Source: Pseudomonadota bacterium (GTDB lineage: Bacteria > Pseudomonadota > Gammaproteobacteria > Acidiferrobacterales > Acidiferrobacteraceae). From it: DNA of 64,000 nucleotides. Position 1 is the stretch's first letter, and every line of letters starts with the position of its first letter. A program made the position numbers and the translations under genes. Under the pieces are notes generated by a model. That model was given only the letters and a program-made list of their open reading frames with translations. It had not been told where the DNA came from and made no database searches. Of the stretch, positions 51,626 to 59,709 are shown piece after piece. Location: contig JAJYPD010000008.1 in assembly GCA_021795715.1 (NCBI GenBank), positions 1-64,000 of the forward strand, written 5' to 3'.

Positions 51626-51862
51626 ATGGCCAAGGTATGCCAGGTGAGCGGTAAGCGACCGGTTTACGGTAACAATGTGTCGCATGCCAACAACAAGACC
51701 CGTCGGCGTTTCCTGCCCAATCTGCATGAACGCCGGTTGTGGGTCGAGAGCGAGAAGCGGTGGGTGCGTCTGCGTCTGTCGCACCATGGGCTGCGGACCA
51801 TCGACAAGAAGGGCGTCGATGTGGTGCTGGCCGAGATGCGTGCGCGCGGCGAGCCGGTCTAA
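51626..51862 (+). CDS. rpmB: 50S ribosomal protein L28
   Basis: The protein has 78 residues. It starts with [22 protein letters not shown] and continues [11 protein letters not shown], typical for L28 of Proteobacteria. It has one of the two N-terminal Cys of zinc-binding forms only in part (CQVSG), so it is the zinc-free type. ATG at 51626 follows TGGGGG. rpmG follows 18 bp downstream. Confidence 0.98.
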   Translation: MAKVCQVSGKRPVYGNNVSHANNKTRRRFLPNLHERRLWVESEKRWVRLRLSHHGLRTIDKKGVDVVLAEMRARGEPV

Positions 51863-51880
51863 GGCCAGAGGGGAAGCATC

Positions 51881-52036
51881 ATGCGTGACAAGATCAAGCT
51901 CGTATCCAGCGCCGACACCGGGCATTTCTACACGACCACGAAGAACAAGCGGACGATGGCCGAGAAGTTCGAGATCAAGAAGTATGATCCGGTGGCCCGC
52001 AAGCATGTGATCTACCGGGAGGCCAAGATCAAGTAA
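51881..52036 (+). CDS. rpmG: 50S ribosomal protein L33
   Basis: The protein has 51 residues: [20 protein letters not shown], then [20 protein letters not shown], ending REAKIK. This is a complete L33 without the four zinc Cys. It starts with ATG after GAGGGGAAGC, 18 bp after rpmB, the standard pair. Confidence 0.98.
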   Translation: MRDKIKLVSSADTGHFYTTTKNKRTMAEKFEIKKYDPVARKHVIYREAKIK

Positions 52037-52108
52037 TCCCGGATGGCCCTGCGGCCGCCGGTCTGTACCTGCGTCCTCCCTGTCGTTTCTTCCCTGAAGA
52101 TGGCCTGA

Positions 52109-52131
52109 GCGGTCCCGTTTCGCGGGACTGC
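52109..52131 (+). terminator. Hairpin after rpmG
   Basis: GTCCCG-TTTCG-CGGGAC (52112-52128) with an outer GC pair, 73 bp after the rpmG stop. It lacks a T tract. It is a possible weak or Rho-assisted terminator. Confidence 0.35.
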
Positions 52132-52146
52132 GGGCGCCGTCATACG

Positions 52147-52180
52147 GTGTGCGTCGGCCGCTGCGGCCGACGTCGCACAC
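52147..52180. repeat. Near-perfect 34-bp inverted repeat upstream of the HNH gene
   Basis: GTGTGCG and CGCACAC flank a second pair, TCGGCCGC and GCGGCCGA, so that almost all of 52147-52180 can pair with itself around a three-base centre. It ends 3 bp before the -35 box of the HNH gene promoter. It could end the ribosomal transcript or act as an operator. Confidence 0.6.
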
Positions 52181-52182
52181 TC

Positions 52183-52211
52183 TTGTCGCTTGCGAAGTAG
52201 CCCGGTATATT
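52183..52211 (+). promoter_or_regulatory. Sigma-70 type promoter for the HNH nuclease gene
   Basis: TTGTCG (52183-52188) and TATATT (52206-52211) are separated by 17 bp. The transcript would start near 52218 with a GGCCTC-ATTCC-GAGGCC hairpin at its 5' end (about 52218-52234). Confidence 0.65.
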
Positions 52212-52274
52212 GACCGGGGCCTCATTCCGAGGCCTGAATGTGGCTTGGGAGCGGAGGTGACCCGCGAAGGTGCT

Positions 52275-52898
52275 ATGTACCCTCTCACGCAGCAAGTTCT
52301 GAGAACCGACATTGCCGGCATGCCGCTCGAATGGATCGATTTTCGGGAGGCCGTGCGCATGTACCATACGGGGCAGGTCGCTTACACCTGCGGTACCCCG
52401 TTATACACCGTGCGCGGCGGCATCAATGCGCGCACCGGCCGGCGCAGTGCCATCGAGGTCAATTCCATTGTGGCGACGTACGGCGAGAACGCGCACCTGA
52501 TGCGCTGTCGGGATGCCTATGTCCCGCCTTTAAGCAATCCTGCGCTTTTTGCGCGTGACGCCCGCGTGTGCCTGTATTGCGCGGAGCGTTTTTCGGTGCG
52601 CGATCTGTCACGTGATCATGTGACGCCGCTAAGCCGCGGTGGTCTGGATGTCTGGAATAACGTGGTCACGGCGTGCAAGCGATGCAACAACCACAAGGCC
52701 GGGCGCACGCCAGAGGAAGCGGGCATGGCGCTGGTGGCCGTCCCTTTCGTGCCCACCCATGCGGAATACATCTTCCTGCAGGGCCGTCGGGTCTTGGCGG
52801 ATCAAATGGCGTTTTTGCGGGCGCACTTCCCGCGGTCGAGTCCACTCCATGAGCGGCTCAACCGCTTCGCTCCGCCCCCGTCAACCGTTCTGATCTGA
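52275..52898 (+). CDS. HNH endonuclease family protein
   Basis: The protein has 207 residues. The HNH module has a zinc pair CLYC and CKRCN, and the catalytic region SRDHVTPLSRGGLDVWNNVV. The N-terminal half (PLEWIDFREAVRMYHTGQV) and the C-terminal tail belong to a widespread chromosomal family of this size, not part of a restriction-modification set here. Starts at ATG 52275 with GAAGGT upstream. It has its own promoter. The function is unknown; no methylase or toxin partner is adjacent. Confidence 0.85.
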   Translation: MYPLTQQVLRTDIAGMPLEWIDFREAVRMYHTGQVAYTCGTPLYTVRGGINARTGRRSAIEVNSIVATYGENAHLMRCRDAYVPPLSNPALFARDARVCLYCAERFSVRDLSRDHVTPLSRGGLDVWNNVVTACKRCNNHKAGRTPEEAGMALVAVPFVPTHAEYIFLQGRRVLADQMAFLRAHFPRSSPLHERLNRFAPPPSTVLI

Positions 52899-52974
52899 GG
52901 GCCTTGGTGCCGGGGTGATGCGCCCGGGCCCAGGCCACCAGAAAGCGGCGGCCCGGCCCGGATGGGCGCGCAGA

Positions 52975-54174
52975 TCAGGCGTTGGCGCGGGGCGTCGCGT
53001 AGGTGCGCAGATGGCTCGAGAACTCCCGCAGGGCATCGATGCCCGTGGCTTCCGCCTGGCGGCACCATTCTTCGAGGGCGGCCAGCAGCTGTTCGGGGTT
53101 GGCCGTTGACCGGTGCCAGAGTTCCTGCAGACGCTCCTTCATGGTGTACACCGTGCCCAGGGCACTGTGACGCGCCAGGATCTCCTGCAGCCACTCATGA
53201 TCGGCTTGGCCGATCAGACTCTTTTCGCGGATCATCAGGCGGCGGGCCCGCTTGAGCAGAAGGGCCGTCTGGCGGTCGAGTGCCCCGACCTTGCGCACCT
53301 CTTCCTCGTGTACTTTGCGCAAAACCGCACGCGCGAAATGGGCCATGACCTGAAAGCGGTTGTGGACGACTGCGCGCACCGTATCCAGATCGAAGCGCTC
53401 CTTGACGGGCATGAACACCGGGATCGGGGCGGTTTTCCGCACCTTCGCCAGACGCAGCGCCTGCAGCACGCGGATATAGCCCCAGCCGATATCGAATTCC
53501 CACGCGCGGCAGGAGAATTTGGCCGAGCTCGCATAGGTGTGGTGGTTGTTGTGCAGCTCCTCGCCTCCGATCAGGAAGCCGATCGGGAAGATGTTGGTGG
53601 CCGCATCGGCGCACTCGAAGTTGCGGTATCCATAGTAATGACCGACACCATTGACCACGCCGGCGGCAAAAAACGGGATCCACATCATCTGGACTGCCCA
53701 AATGGTCAGTCCGAGCGGACCGAAACAGACGACATCGATCAGGAACATGACGGCGATACCGCCGACGCTGTAGCGGGAATAGACATGGCGCTCGAGCCAA
53801 TCGTCTGGCGTGTTGTGACCGTATTTGTCCAGCGTTTCCTGGTTACGGCTTTCGGTACGGTAGAGTTCCGCTCCCTGCCAGAGCACTTTGCGCAGGCCCA
53901 GCACCTGCGGGCTGTGCGGGTCTTCCTCCGTCTCGCAGCGCGCGTGGTGTTTGCGGTGCACGGCCACCCATTGCTTTGTGGTCATGCCGGTGGTGAGCCA
54001 CAGCCAGAAACGAAAGAAATGCGCGACCACCGGATGCATGTCCAAGGCGCGGTGCGTCTGGTGCCGATGCAGGTACACGGTCACGGAGACAATGGTGATG
54101 TGGGTGAGGATCAGTGTGACCAGCACGTAACCCCACCACGGTAAAACGATCAAGCCTTCAAGCATCACTCCCAC
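52975..54174 (-). CDS. Membrane fatty-acid desaturase with an extra C-terminal helical domain
   Basis: The protein has 399 residues. Di-iron desaturase with His boxes HRHQTHRA, HRKHHARCE and EELHNNHH, and four membrane helices in residues 1-220. It introduces a double bond (probably delta-9) into an acyl chain, acting on acyl-CoA, acyl-ACP or lipid. The last 120 residues (LLLKRARRLMIREKSLI, TMKERLQELWHRS, EWCRQAEATGIDALREFSSH) are not part of the desaturase fold. They resemble the C-terminal helices of ISL3-type transposases. The same fusion is seen in proteobacterial DesA-like enzymes, so it is not a recent insertion. Confidence 0.9.
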   Translation of the reverse strand: MGVMLEGLIVLPWWGYVLVTLILTHITIVSVTVYLHRHQTHRALDMHPVVAHFFRFWLWLTTGMTTKQWVAVHRKHHARCETEEDPHSPQVLGLRKVLWQGAELYRTESRNQETLDKYGHNTPDDWLERHVYSRYSVGGIAVMFLIDVVCFGPLGLTIWAVQMMWIPFFAAGVVNGVGHYYGYRNFECADAATNIFPIGFLIGGEELHNNHHTYASSAKFSCRAWEFDIGWGYIRVLQALRLAKVRKTAPIPVFMPVKERFDLDTVRAVVHNRFQVMAHFARAVLRKVHEEEVRKVGALDRQTALLLKRARRLMIREKSLIGQADHEWLQEILARHSALGTVYTMKERLQELWHRSTANPEQLLAALEEWCRQAEATGIDALREFSSHLRTYATPRANA

Positions 54175-54266
54175 CCTCTGACAATAAGCTTAAGTATAGT
54201 CCAAGCGTAAGAGGCAGTGTAAACGAAACGGGTGTTCCGCGCATAGGGGCTTTGGCGCGGACCCGG

Positions 54267-54458
54267 CTAGGGCTTGTCGTAATCCTCAGCCCATTGGACC
54301 ATGTGGCGGCCCCATTGGTGCGCTGCGGCAGGGTCTAGTTCCAGGGTAAAGTACTTGTCGCCATCATGGACGATGATGCGCAAAAGACGTACGCCACTAT
54401 CGTGAAAAATCTGGCGGATTTCAATGAGTTGGCCAAATGGCGTGGTAATCTGTTCCAT
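54267..54458 (-). CDS. Small conserved-looking protein of unknown function
   Basis: The protein has 63 residues from the ATG at 54458 (or 70 from 54479). The text EQITTPFGQLIEIRQIFHDS and LLRIIVHDGDKYFTLELDP resembles small DUF6967-type proteins of Proteobacteria. It is acidic, with Trp and His near the end (HQWGRHMVQWAEDY). It diverges from the Nudix gene with a 36-bp gap. The function is unknown. Confidence 0.65.
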   Translation of the reverse strand: MEQITTPFGQLIEIRQIFHDSGVRLLRIIVHDGDKYFTLELDPAAAHQWGRHMVQWAEDYDKP

Positions 54459-54494
54459 GGCAGGCGGCCAGTATACCATGACGACGGAGGATTT

Positions 54495-54953
54495 ATGCCA
54501 GCCCCGACGACGCCGCCGGTGACGGTGGATGTCATCATCGAGTTACGCGCGCGCGCAGGCGCCATCGTGCTGATCGAGCGCCGCCACCCGCCTCTGGGTT
54601 TTGCCCTGCCGGGCGGGTTTGTGGACGTCGGCGAGCGGCTTGAGGATGCCGCCATCCGCGAAGCCTATGAAGAAACCGGGCTGACGGTCACGTTGCGCAG
54701 TCTGCTGGGGTGCTACTCCGACCCGGCCCGGGATCCGCGTGGTCAGACGGTTTCGGCTGTGTATGTCGGGTGCGCGGACGGCGTGCCCCATGCCGGTGAC
54801 GACGCCGCCGCGATCCGCGTGGTGCAGGCAACCCATATCACGGTGCCGCTTGCCTTCGATCACCGGCAGATTCTGGACGACTACCTCGTCTTTTTGCTGA
54901 CCGGACGCGCCGCGCCCGTGCGCCCCGGCAAGGTCACGGCGGCGATGCCGTAG
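54495..54953 (+). CDS. Nudix hydrolase
   Basis: The protein has 152 residues. The Nudix box is complete: GGFVDVGERLEDAAIREAYE followed by ETGL, giving G-x5-E-x7-REx2EExG. It hydrolyses a nucleoside diphosphate linked to another group. FALPGGF and the early DVIIELRARAGAIVLIERR resemble ADP-ribose or NADH pyrophosphatase-like members. ATG at 54495 is 5 nt after CGGAGG. The last 73 bp overlap the beta-propeller gene on the other strand. Confidence 0.9.
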   Translation: MPAPTTPPVTVDVIIELRARAGAIVLIERRHPPLGFALPGGFVDVGERLEDAAIREAYEETGLTVTLRSLLGCYSDPARDPRGQTVSAVYVGCADGVPHAGDDAAAIRVVQATHITVPLAFDHRQILDDYLVFLLTGRAAPVRPGKVTAAMP

Positions 54954-56014
54954 GGGCCGGCCGCCCCCGGTTCATGGGTGATGCCAAGCGGCGCCAAAAG
55001 TCCGGTGCGGTGATCGAGGCGGTAGCCGCTGATGGTGCTGCTGCCGAAGTTCACTGCGTAAACGAAGCGGGCCGCCTTGTCCAGTGTCAGCGAGAAGGGG
55101 TAGCCGCCGGTGGGCACGCGGCCGGCCCGGGTCAGGCGTCCGGTCGTTTGCTGGATGTGGAAGGCCGTGATGTCGTTGGCGCTGGTATTGGCGACAAAGA
55201 GGTAGCGGCCGCTCGGATCGATGACAAGCGAATCGGGATGATGGTCGAAGGGTTCGGCCACGCGGTCCCGTTGTGACAAAAGGCCGTTTTTGTGGATTTG
55301 CAGGACAAGCAGGATGTTGGACCGGAAATCCGCGACATAGAGGTAGTGTCCGTCGGGCCCCACGGCCAGATCGTAGGGGCCATCCCCGGTGGGTTCATGG
55401 TAAACCCCGATGCGGGTGAGTGCGGCCCGCCCTGGTGTGCGGCGGAAGATGCCAATCGTATCGTTGCCGTAGTTGGCCACATACGCAAACTGCCCGTCCG
55501 GGGCGAATGCGACGTGGTAGGGACTCGCGCCTTGTGGTTCCCGCTGGACGGCCGCGCGGAGCAGCTGGCCGCCGGCACGGATGCGGTAGGCGCCCACGGT
55601 GGCATTGCCGCTGTTGGCCACATAGGCGAAATGGCCGCCTGGGGTCACGCTGACGCTGAACGGACTGCTGCCGGGGGTCTCGTGCCAGTTGCCGACCGCC
55701 TGCAAAGCGCCGGTCGCGGCATCGATGCGGTAACTGCTGAGCGCATTGGCGCCGCTGTCGACCGTGAGGACAAAACGCGTGCCGGCAATGGCCACCGCTT
55801 CGGGGCCCGCCGGCGTGCGGATACGCGCGCAGCGGCGCAGCGATCCATCGGCGGTTTCGGCGTAACCGACCAGTGTGTTGTGATTGTAATTGACGATATA
55901 GACAAATGTCTTTTGGGCCGGCTGCGGGGCCAGGGTGGCGGCCCGGCCGGGCGTGACCGCCGCCAGCATGACCGCCCCCAGTACGCCGGCTGCCGCGAAT
56001 GGGAGTCTAGACAC
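54881..56014 (-). CDS. Secreted seven-bladed beta-propeller (YVTN/lactonase-like)
   Basis: The protein has 377 residues with a signal peptide (cleavage near GRA-AT, about residue 25). The repeated blade motif is FAYVANSGN, FAYVANYGNDTIGIFR, YLYVADFRSN, YLFVANTSANDITAF and FVYAVNFGSSTISGY. These are typical of YVTN and 6-phosphogluconolactonase-like propellers. Exported forms bind ligands, redox cofactors or cell-wall parts; no enzyme activity is evident. Its start overlaps the anti-sigma gene by 8 bp, so it belongs to the sigma/anti-sigma operon and may be a sensory partner. Confidence 0.85.
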   Translation of the reverse strand: MSRLPFAAAGVLGAVMLAAVTPGRAATLAPQPAQKTFVYIVNYNHNTLVGYAETADGSLRRCARIRTPAGPEAVAIAGTRFVLTVDSGANALSSYRIDAATGALQAVGNWHETPGSSPFSVSVTPGGHFAYVANSGNATVGAYRIRAGGQLLRAAVQREPQGASPYHVAFAPDGQFAYVANYGNDTIGIFRRTPGRAALTRIGVYHEPTGDGPYDLAVGPDGHYLYVADFRSNILLVLQIHKNGLLSQRDRVAEPFDHHPDSLVIDPSGRYLFVANTSANDITAFHIQQTTGRLTRAGRVPTGGYPFSLTLDKAARFVYAVNFGSSTISGYRLDHRTGLLAPLGITHEPGAAGPYGIAAVTLPGRTGAARPVSKKTR

Positions 56015-56744
56015 GGATATAAGTCCAGCCGAGATGCTGAAGGTGGACGATCTCGGCGATGGCAGAGGGCACGATGACCGTCTCCGGCAACAGATGGGCG
56101 TGGATCCCTTTGCGGCGCGCCAGGCGGTCGATGGTGTTTTGGCAGGCCGCGAAGATGAGATTCGGGTACTCGGTCTTTAGCCGGGCGATCCGCGCCGCAA
56201 ACGGCGTGGTGTGGACGCGCAGCAGGGCAAGTCCCGGGCCGTCGGCGAGGACTTCGACCTTGGCCAGGCGCCCTTCGACGCGGTAGCGGGCCAGCAGGCT
56301 GGCGGATTCCCGCAGGACCTCGCGCATCTGGCCGGGGTTGTCACTGTCGAGATGAAACAACACCTTGGTCACGGACGTCTGCGCGATACGGGTCTTCGCC
56401 GGGGGTGTCACCGCCCGGGGTGCCATGTCCGGAACCCACACGCTGCGCAGGCCCCAGCCCATGCACAGCCCTGCGGTCAGCACCACAGGCGCCGCCAGCC
56501 GCCCCATGACCGGCGTCAGGCGTGCGGCCATGCGCTGGACGCGGTTGCGCGTGTGCGGCGCAGCCGGCGGCCTATCGTAGGCCAGGCGCACCAGGTCGTT
56601 GACCTTGCGGATTTCGCAGATTCTGCGGTTTAAGTCGGTGTCCGCCTGGATCACAGGATAGGCGCGGCTCTTCTCGTCGACATCCAGCTGGTTGTCAACG
56701 AAGGCATTGAGAAATTCCTCTGAGAGTCGCGGTTCTTCGGTCAT
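56007..56744 (-). CDS. Transmembrane anti-sigma factor with DsrE-like periplasmic domain
   Basis: The protein has 245 residues. The N-terminal 80 residues (EEFLNAFVDNQLDVDEKSRA, LNRRICEIRKVNDLV) are a zinc-less anti-sigma domain that should bind the ECF sigma factor. One membrane helix follows (about 97-117, LAAPVVLTAGLCMGWGL). The periplasmic part (about 140-245) looks like a DsrE domain: KVLFHLDSDNP, VEVLADGPGLALL, NLIFAACQNTIDRL with one Cys, and the tail PSAIAEIV-x6-GWTYIRV. That tail is nearly the same as in the DsrE-like protein at 46.6 kb. It overlaps the sigma gene (ATGA) and the propeller gene (8 bp). Seen: order of parts. Inferred: that the DsrE part senses a sulfur species and frees sigma. 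Confidence 0.82.
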   Translation of the reverse strand: MTEEPRLSEEFLNAFVDNQLDVDEKSRAYPVIQADTDLNRRICEIRKVNDLVRLAYDRPPAAPHTRNRVQRMAARLTPVMGRLAAPVVLTAGLCMGWGLRSVWVPDMAPRAVTPPAKTRIAQTSVTKVLFHLDSDNPGQMREVLRESASLLARYRVEGRLAKVEVLADGPGLALLRVHTTPFAARIARLKTEYPNLIFAACQNTIDRLARRKGIHAHLLPETVIVPSAIAEIVHLQHLGWTYIRV

Positions 56745-57289
56745 TTTATTCTCCGAATCCGTCGTTCCGGGGCGGCGGCCTCGAACTCCGCCAGCAGTGC
56801 ATTCTTTAATGTGGCCCGCGCCCGGCACAACCGGCTCATCACGGTCCCGCACGGCACGCCCAAGATGGACGATACCTGTATATAAGAGAACCCTTCAAGA
56901 TCTACCAGGGTCACAACCTGCCTCTGGCCGGTCGGCAATCGACCAATGGCGGAGCGGATCCGACCAATCAACTCCGACTGAATCTGTTCGGCCTCTATGT
57001 TCTGTTCGCTCGCCACTTCGATTTCGTCGATATCCTCGGTTTCGCGGTGCCGCCGGTAGTTGTCGCGAAAACAGTTGGTGAGGATACTGAAGAGCCAGGC
57101 TTCCTGGGCCCTGTCATCACGCAGCTGCGTGTGTTTTTGCCAGGCCTTGGTGAGCGTTTCCTGGACGAGGTCATCTGCCAGTGCGGCATCGTGCGTCCAG
57201 GCATAGGCCACCCGGTACAGCCGCGGCCGGCTGGCTTCAAGCGTCTTGCGAAACTCCAGGGAACGGCAGAATAGCTCGCTAAACCGCAT
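56741..57289 (-). CDS. RNA polymerase ECF-type sigma factor
   Basis: The protein has 182 residues. Sigma region 2 is at about 20-90 (RVAYAWTHDAALADDLVQET, AWLFSILTNCFRDNYRR) and region 4 at about 115-170 (IGRLPTGQRQVVTLVDLEGF, IQVSSILGVPCGTVMSRLCR). It is a class of ECF with a membrane anti-sigma factor in the next gene, which overlaps by 4 bp. It starts with ATG behind GAGGAGAG. Upstream on this strand are a sigma-70-like TTCTTT-17-TACACT and a GAACC motif that could be a -35 for auto-control; neither is certain. Confidence 0.92.
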   Translation of the reverse strand: MRFSELFCRSLEFRKTLEASRPRLYRVAYAWTHDAALADDLVQETLTKAWQKHTQLRDDRAQEAWLFSILTNCFRDNYRRHRETEDIDEIEVASEQNIEAEQIQSELIGRIRSAIGRLPTGQRQVVTLVDLEGFSYIQVSSILGVPCGTVMSRLCRARATLKNALLAEFEAAAPERRIRRIK

Positions 57290-57368
57290 GAGTTCTCTCC
57301 TCGTGTGGTGGGACGAAGCCCTGTTATCGTTTATTCCTTTTTTCTCGTTATCCGGTTCAGTGTAGCGA

Positions 57369-57404
57369 CACCCGGCGCCAAAAAGAAGACAGCAGGGCCG
57401 GGTG
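57369..57404. repeat. Inverted repeat upstream of the ECF sigma gene
   Basis: CACCCGGC (57369-57376) and GCCGGGTG (57397-57404) are perfect 8-bp arms 20 bp apart, in the 147-bp gap between purN and the sigma gene. It overlaps the likely promoter, so it may be an operator or the purN terminator, although no T tract follows. Confidence 0.45.
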
Positions 57405-57436
57405 CCTGGCAGACGCCTTTTTTGGGCCGGGGCGGC

Positions 57437-58024
57437 TTAAAGGGGGGCGTGGCGGCGGGACTTGGCGAGCCGGGTCAGGACCGCCGGGTAGAGCTGGTGC
57501 TCGAGGGCCAATACGCGGGCGGCCAGCTGTTCGGGACTTTCGCCGGGGTCCACCGTGAGCCGCATCTGGTCGATGATGGGGCCGCCGTCGACGACCGGTG
57601 TGACGTAGTGCACGGTTGCGCCGTGTTCACGGACACCGGCTTCGAGGGCGCGTCGGTGCGTATCCAGGCCCGGGAAGGCCGGCAGCAGGGAGGGGTGGAT
57701 GTTGATCAGGCGCCCCGCGTAGCGCGTGACGAAGTCCGGGGTGAGGATGCGCATGAAGCCGGCAAGCGCGATCACGTCGGGCGCGTAGGCATCGATGCCG
57801 GCGGCCAAAGCCGCCTCGTAAGCCGTGCGTTGCCCATGAGCGGAGGCTTCGATCACCTGTGTGGTCAGACCCTGGGCGCGCGCATAGGCGAGGCCTGCGG
57901 CGTCGGCGCGGCTGCTGATGACGCCGACGATTTGATAGGTCTCCGGTCGGGCGTGCTGGTGCAGTGCGATCAGGTTGCTGCCGCGTCCGGAGATCACCAC
58001 GACCACGCGCAAGGGTGCCGTCAT
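57437..58024 (-). CDS. purN: Phosphoribosylglycinamide formyltransferase
   Basis: The protein has 195 residues. It transfers a formyl group from 10-formyl-THF to GAR in purine synthesis. Motifs: [10 protein letters not shown] (phosphate binding), [28 protein letters not shown] with the catalytic His, and VDGGPIIDQ with the Asp. Its ATG overlaps the purM stop (ATGA). Longer frames extend into purM but without support. Confidence 0.97.
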   Translation of the reverse strand: MTAPLRVVVVISGRGSNLIALHQHARPETYQIVGVISSRADAAGLAYARAQGLTTQVIEASAHGQRTAYEAALAAGIDAYAPDVIALAGFMRILTPDFVTRYAGRLINIHPSLLPAFPGLDTHRRALEAGVREHGATVHYVTPVVDGGPIIDQMRLTVDPGESPEQLAARVLALEHQLYPAVLTRLAKSRRHAPL

Positions 58025-59058
58025 GCCCAACGGAACGCGACCGGTCCGGCTTCGATACGGCCCATGACGAACGGTTGCTCCCCCTGCTCGCCTAGCAGTT
58101 TGAGTGCCCTTTCGGTTGCCTCCGGCGGCACGATCACGACCATGCCGACCCCGCAATTGAACGTCCTGTACATCTCTTCGGTATCGACTCGGCCTTGTTC
58201 CTGCAGCCAGCAAAAGACGGGCGGCCATGTCCAGCGCGTGGTGTCGACGACCGCGGTCAAGCCCTCCGGCAGGACCCGCGGCACGTTACCGGGCAGACCG
58301 CCGCCTGTGATGTGCGCCATTGCGCGGATCTCGACTGCCGCGCGCAGCCGCAAGAGGGATTTGACGTAAATGCGCGTCGGTGCCATCAGCACATCGGCCA
58401 GCGTGCGGCCGGCGATTTTCTGGTTCAGATCGGCGTTTTGCTGTTTAATGATGCGGCGGATGAGGGAGTAGCCATTGGAATGGGGCCCGCTCGATGGTAG
58501 GCCGATCATCGTGTCCCCCGCCCGTACTGCGTGGCCGTCGATGAGTTGGTCGCGTTCCACCGCGCCGACACAGAAACCGGCCAGATCGTAATCCTTGTCG
58601 GCATATACGCCCGGCATTTCCGCCGTCTCGCCGCCAACCAAGGCCGCGCCTGCCAGTTCGCAGCCCCGGGCGATGCCGGCAATGATCCGGCTCGCTTTGG
58701 CGACATCGAGCCGACCCGAGGCGAAGTAGTCAAGAAAAAAAAGCGGCTCGGCGCCCTGTACAACGATATCATTGGCGCACATCGCCACCAGATCGATCCC
58801 GATGTCGTCGTGCCGGTCGAGCGCCACGGCCAAAAGCAGCTTGGTGCCGACGCCATCGGTGCCGGATACCAGCACCGGGTCACGGTAGCGCGAGCCCAGG
58901 GCAAAAAGGGCGCCAAAACCGCCCAGGCCGGCGAGCACTTCGGGACGGCTGGTGCGGCGGGCAAACGGCTTGATGGCCTCGACGAGCGCGTCACCGGCCT
59001 CGATGTCGACGCCGGCGTCCCGGTACGTCAGGGGATTGGATGGTTTGTCTGTGGTCAC
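58021..59058 (-). CDS. purM: Phosphoribosylformylglycinamidine cyclo-ligase
   Basis: The protein has 345 residues. It makes AIR from FGAM, the product of PurL, which is encoded at 6-9.9 kb in this window. Motifs: [44 protein letters not shown] and [16 protein letters not shown]. It starts with GTG at 59058 after CAGGAG. Operon purM-purN. Confidence 0.97.
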   Translation of the reverse strand: MTTDKPSNPLTYRDAGVDIEAGDALVEAIKPFARRTSRPEVLAGLGGFGALFALGSRYRDPVLVSGTDGVGTKLLLAVALDRHDDIGIDLVAMCANDIVVQGAEPLFFLDYFASGRLDVAKASRIIAGIARGCELAGAALVGGETAEMPGVYADKDYDLAGFCVGAVERDQLIDGHAVRAGDTMIGLPSSGPHSNGYSLIRRIIKQQNADLNQKIAGRTLADVLMAPTRIYVKSLLRLRAAVEIRAMAHITGGGLPGNVPRVLPEGLTAVVDTTRWTWPPVFCWLQEQGRVDTEEMYRTFNCGVGMVVIVPPEATERALKLLGEQGEQPFVMGRIEAGPVAFRWA

Positions 59059-59145
59059 GAGGTGGCTCCTGTGGTCCGCCTATGGTAGGGCCGGGCGGTA
59101 CGCAAGTAAATGCACAATATCATCGCGGGGGAAAGAGGATCCCAC

Positions 59146-59709
59146 ATGAAGCTCAGTCATCTGCCCAATGCCATCACCATCGGTCGTATGGCGTTTGTCC
59201 CGCTGCTGATCCTAACGTTGAAGGACGGCCGCTTCCTGGGCGCGCTCGGCATTTTTCTCGTGGCCGGCGTGTCGGATGCGCTGGACGGGTATATCGCCAA
59301 ACATTTCGGATGCACGAGCCGGCTGGGCGCCATCCTGGATCCGGCCGCGGACAAGATTCTTCTGGTGAGTGCCTATGTGATGCTCGCATGGCTGCATTTG
59401 ATCCCGTTCTGGCTGGTCCTGGCGGTGGTGTTCCGGGACATGCTGATCGTCGGTGGCTATTTCGTGTATGTGTCGCTTTACGGCCCCGTGCACATGCGTC
59501 CAAGCTACGTCAGTAAATTCAACACCTTTGTGCAGATCGTGCTGGTGTTGTTCCTGTTGGCTGAGCGGGCCCTGGATTTTCGTGTCCCGTACGCCAATGA
59601 GGTGCTCGTGTTCAGTGTCCTGGCGACCACGCTGGCAAGCGGGCTGCATTACTTGTGGACCTGGGGTGTCATGAAAGACATCGAGGTGACAGGTGGCAAA
59701 CGGAGTTGA
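59146..59709 (+). CDS. CDP-alcohol phosphatidyltransferase family protein
   Basis: The protein has 187 residues with about five membrane helices. The active-site pattern is DALDGYIAKHF, then GAILDPAADK, which is the D-x2-D-G-x2-A-x-(8)-G-x3-D-x3-D family motif, with Lys in place of the usual Arg after Ala. It is similar to PgsA or to a CDP-diacylglycerol transferase. It joins an alcohol phosphate to CDP-diacylglycerol for phospholipid synthesis. The ATG at 59146 follows AGAGGA. The stop overlaps the PerM-type gene by 17 bp. Confidence 0.87.
   Translation: MKLSHLPNAITIGRMAFVPLLILTLKDGRFLGALGIFLVAGVSDALDGYIAKHFGCTSRLGAILDPAADKILLVSAYVMLAWLHLIPFWLVLAVVFRDMLIVGGYFVYVSLYGPVHMRPSYVSKFNTFVQIVLVLFLLAERALDFRVPYANEVLVFSVLATTLASGLHYLWTWGVMKDIEVTGGKRS

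Noticed and set aside
52275-52898. Restriction-modification or homing element
   Set aside because: The HNH gene has no methylase, specificity subunit or repeats beside it and lies in conserved housekeeping surroundings.
58249-58262. Third FNR-type palindrome (GACCGCGGTCAAG)
   Set aside because: Only one arm matches TTGACC. It is inside purM coding sequence.
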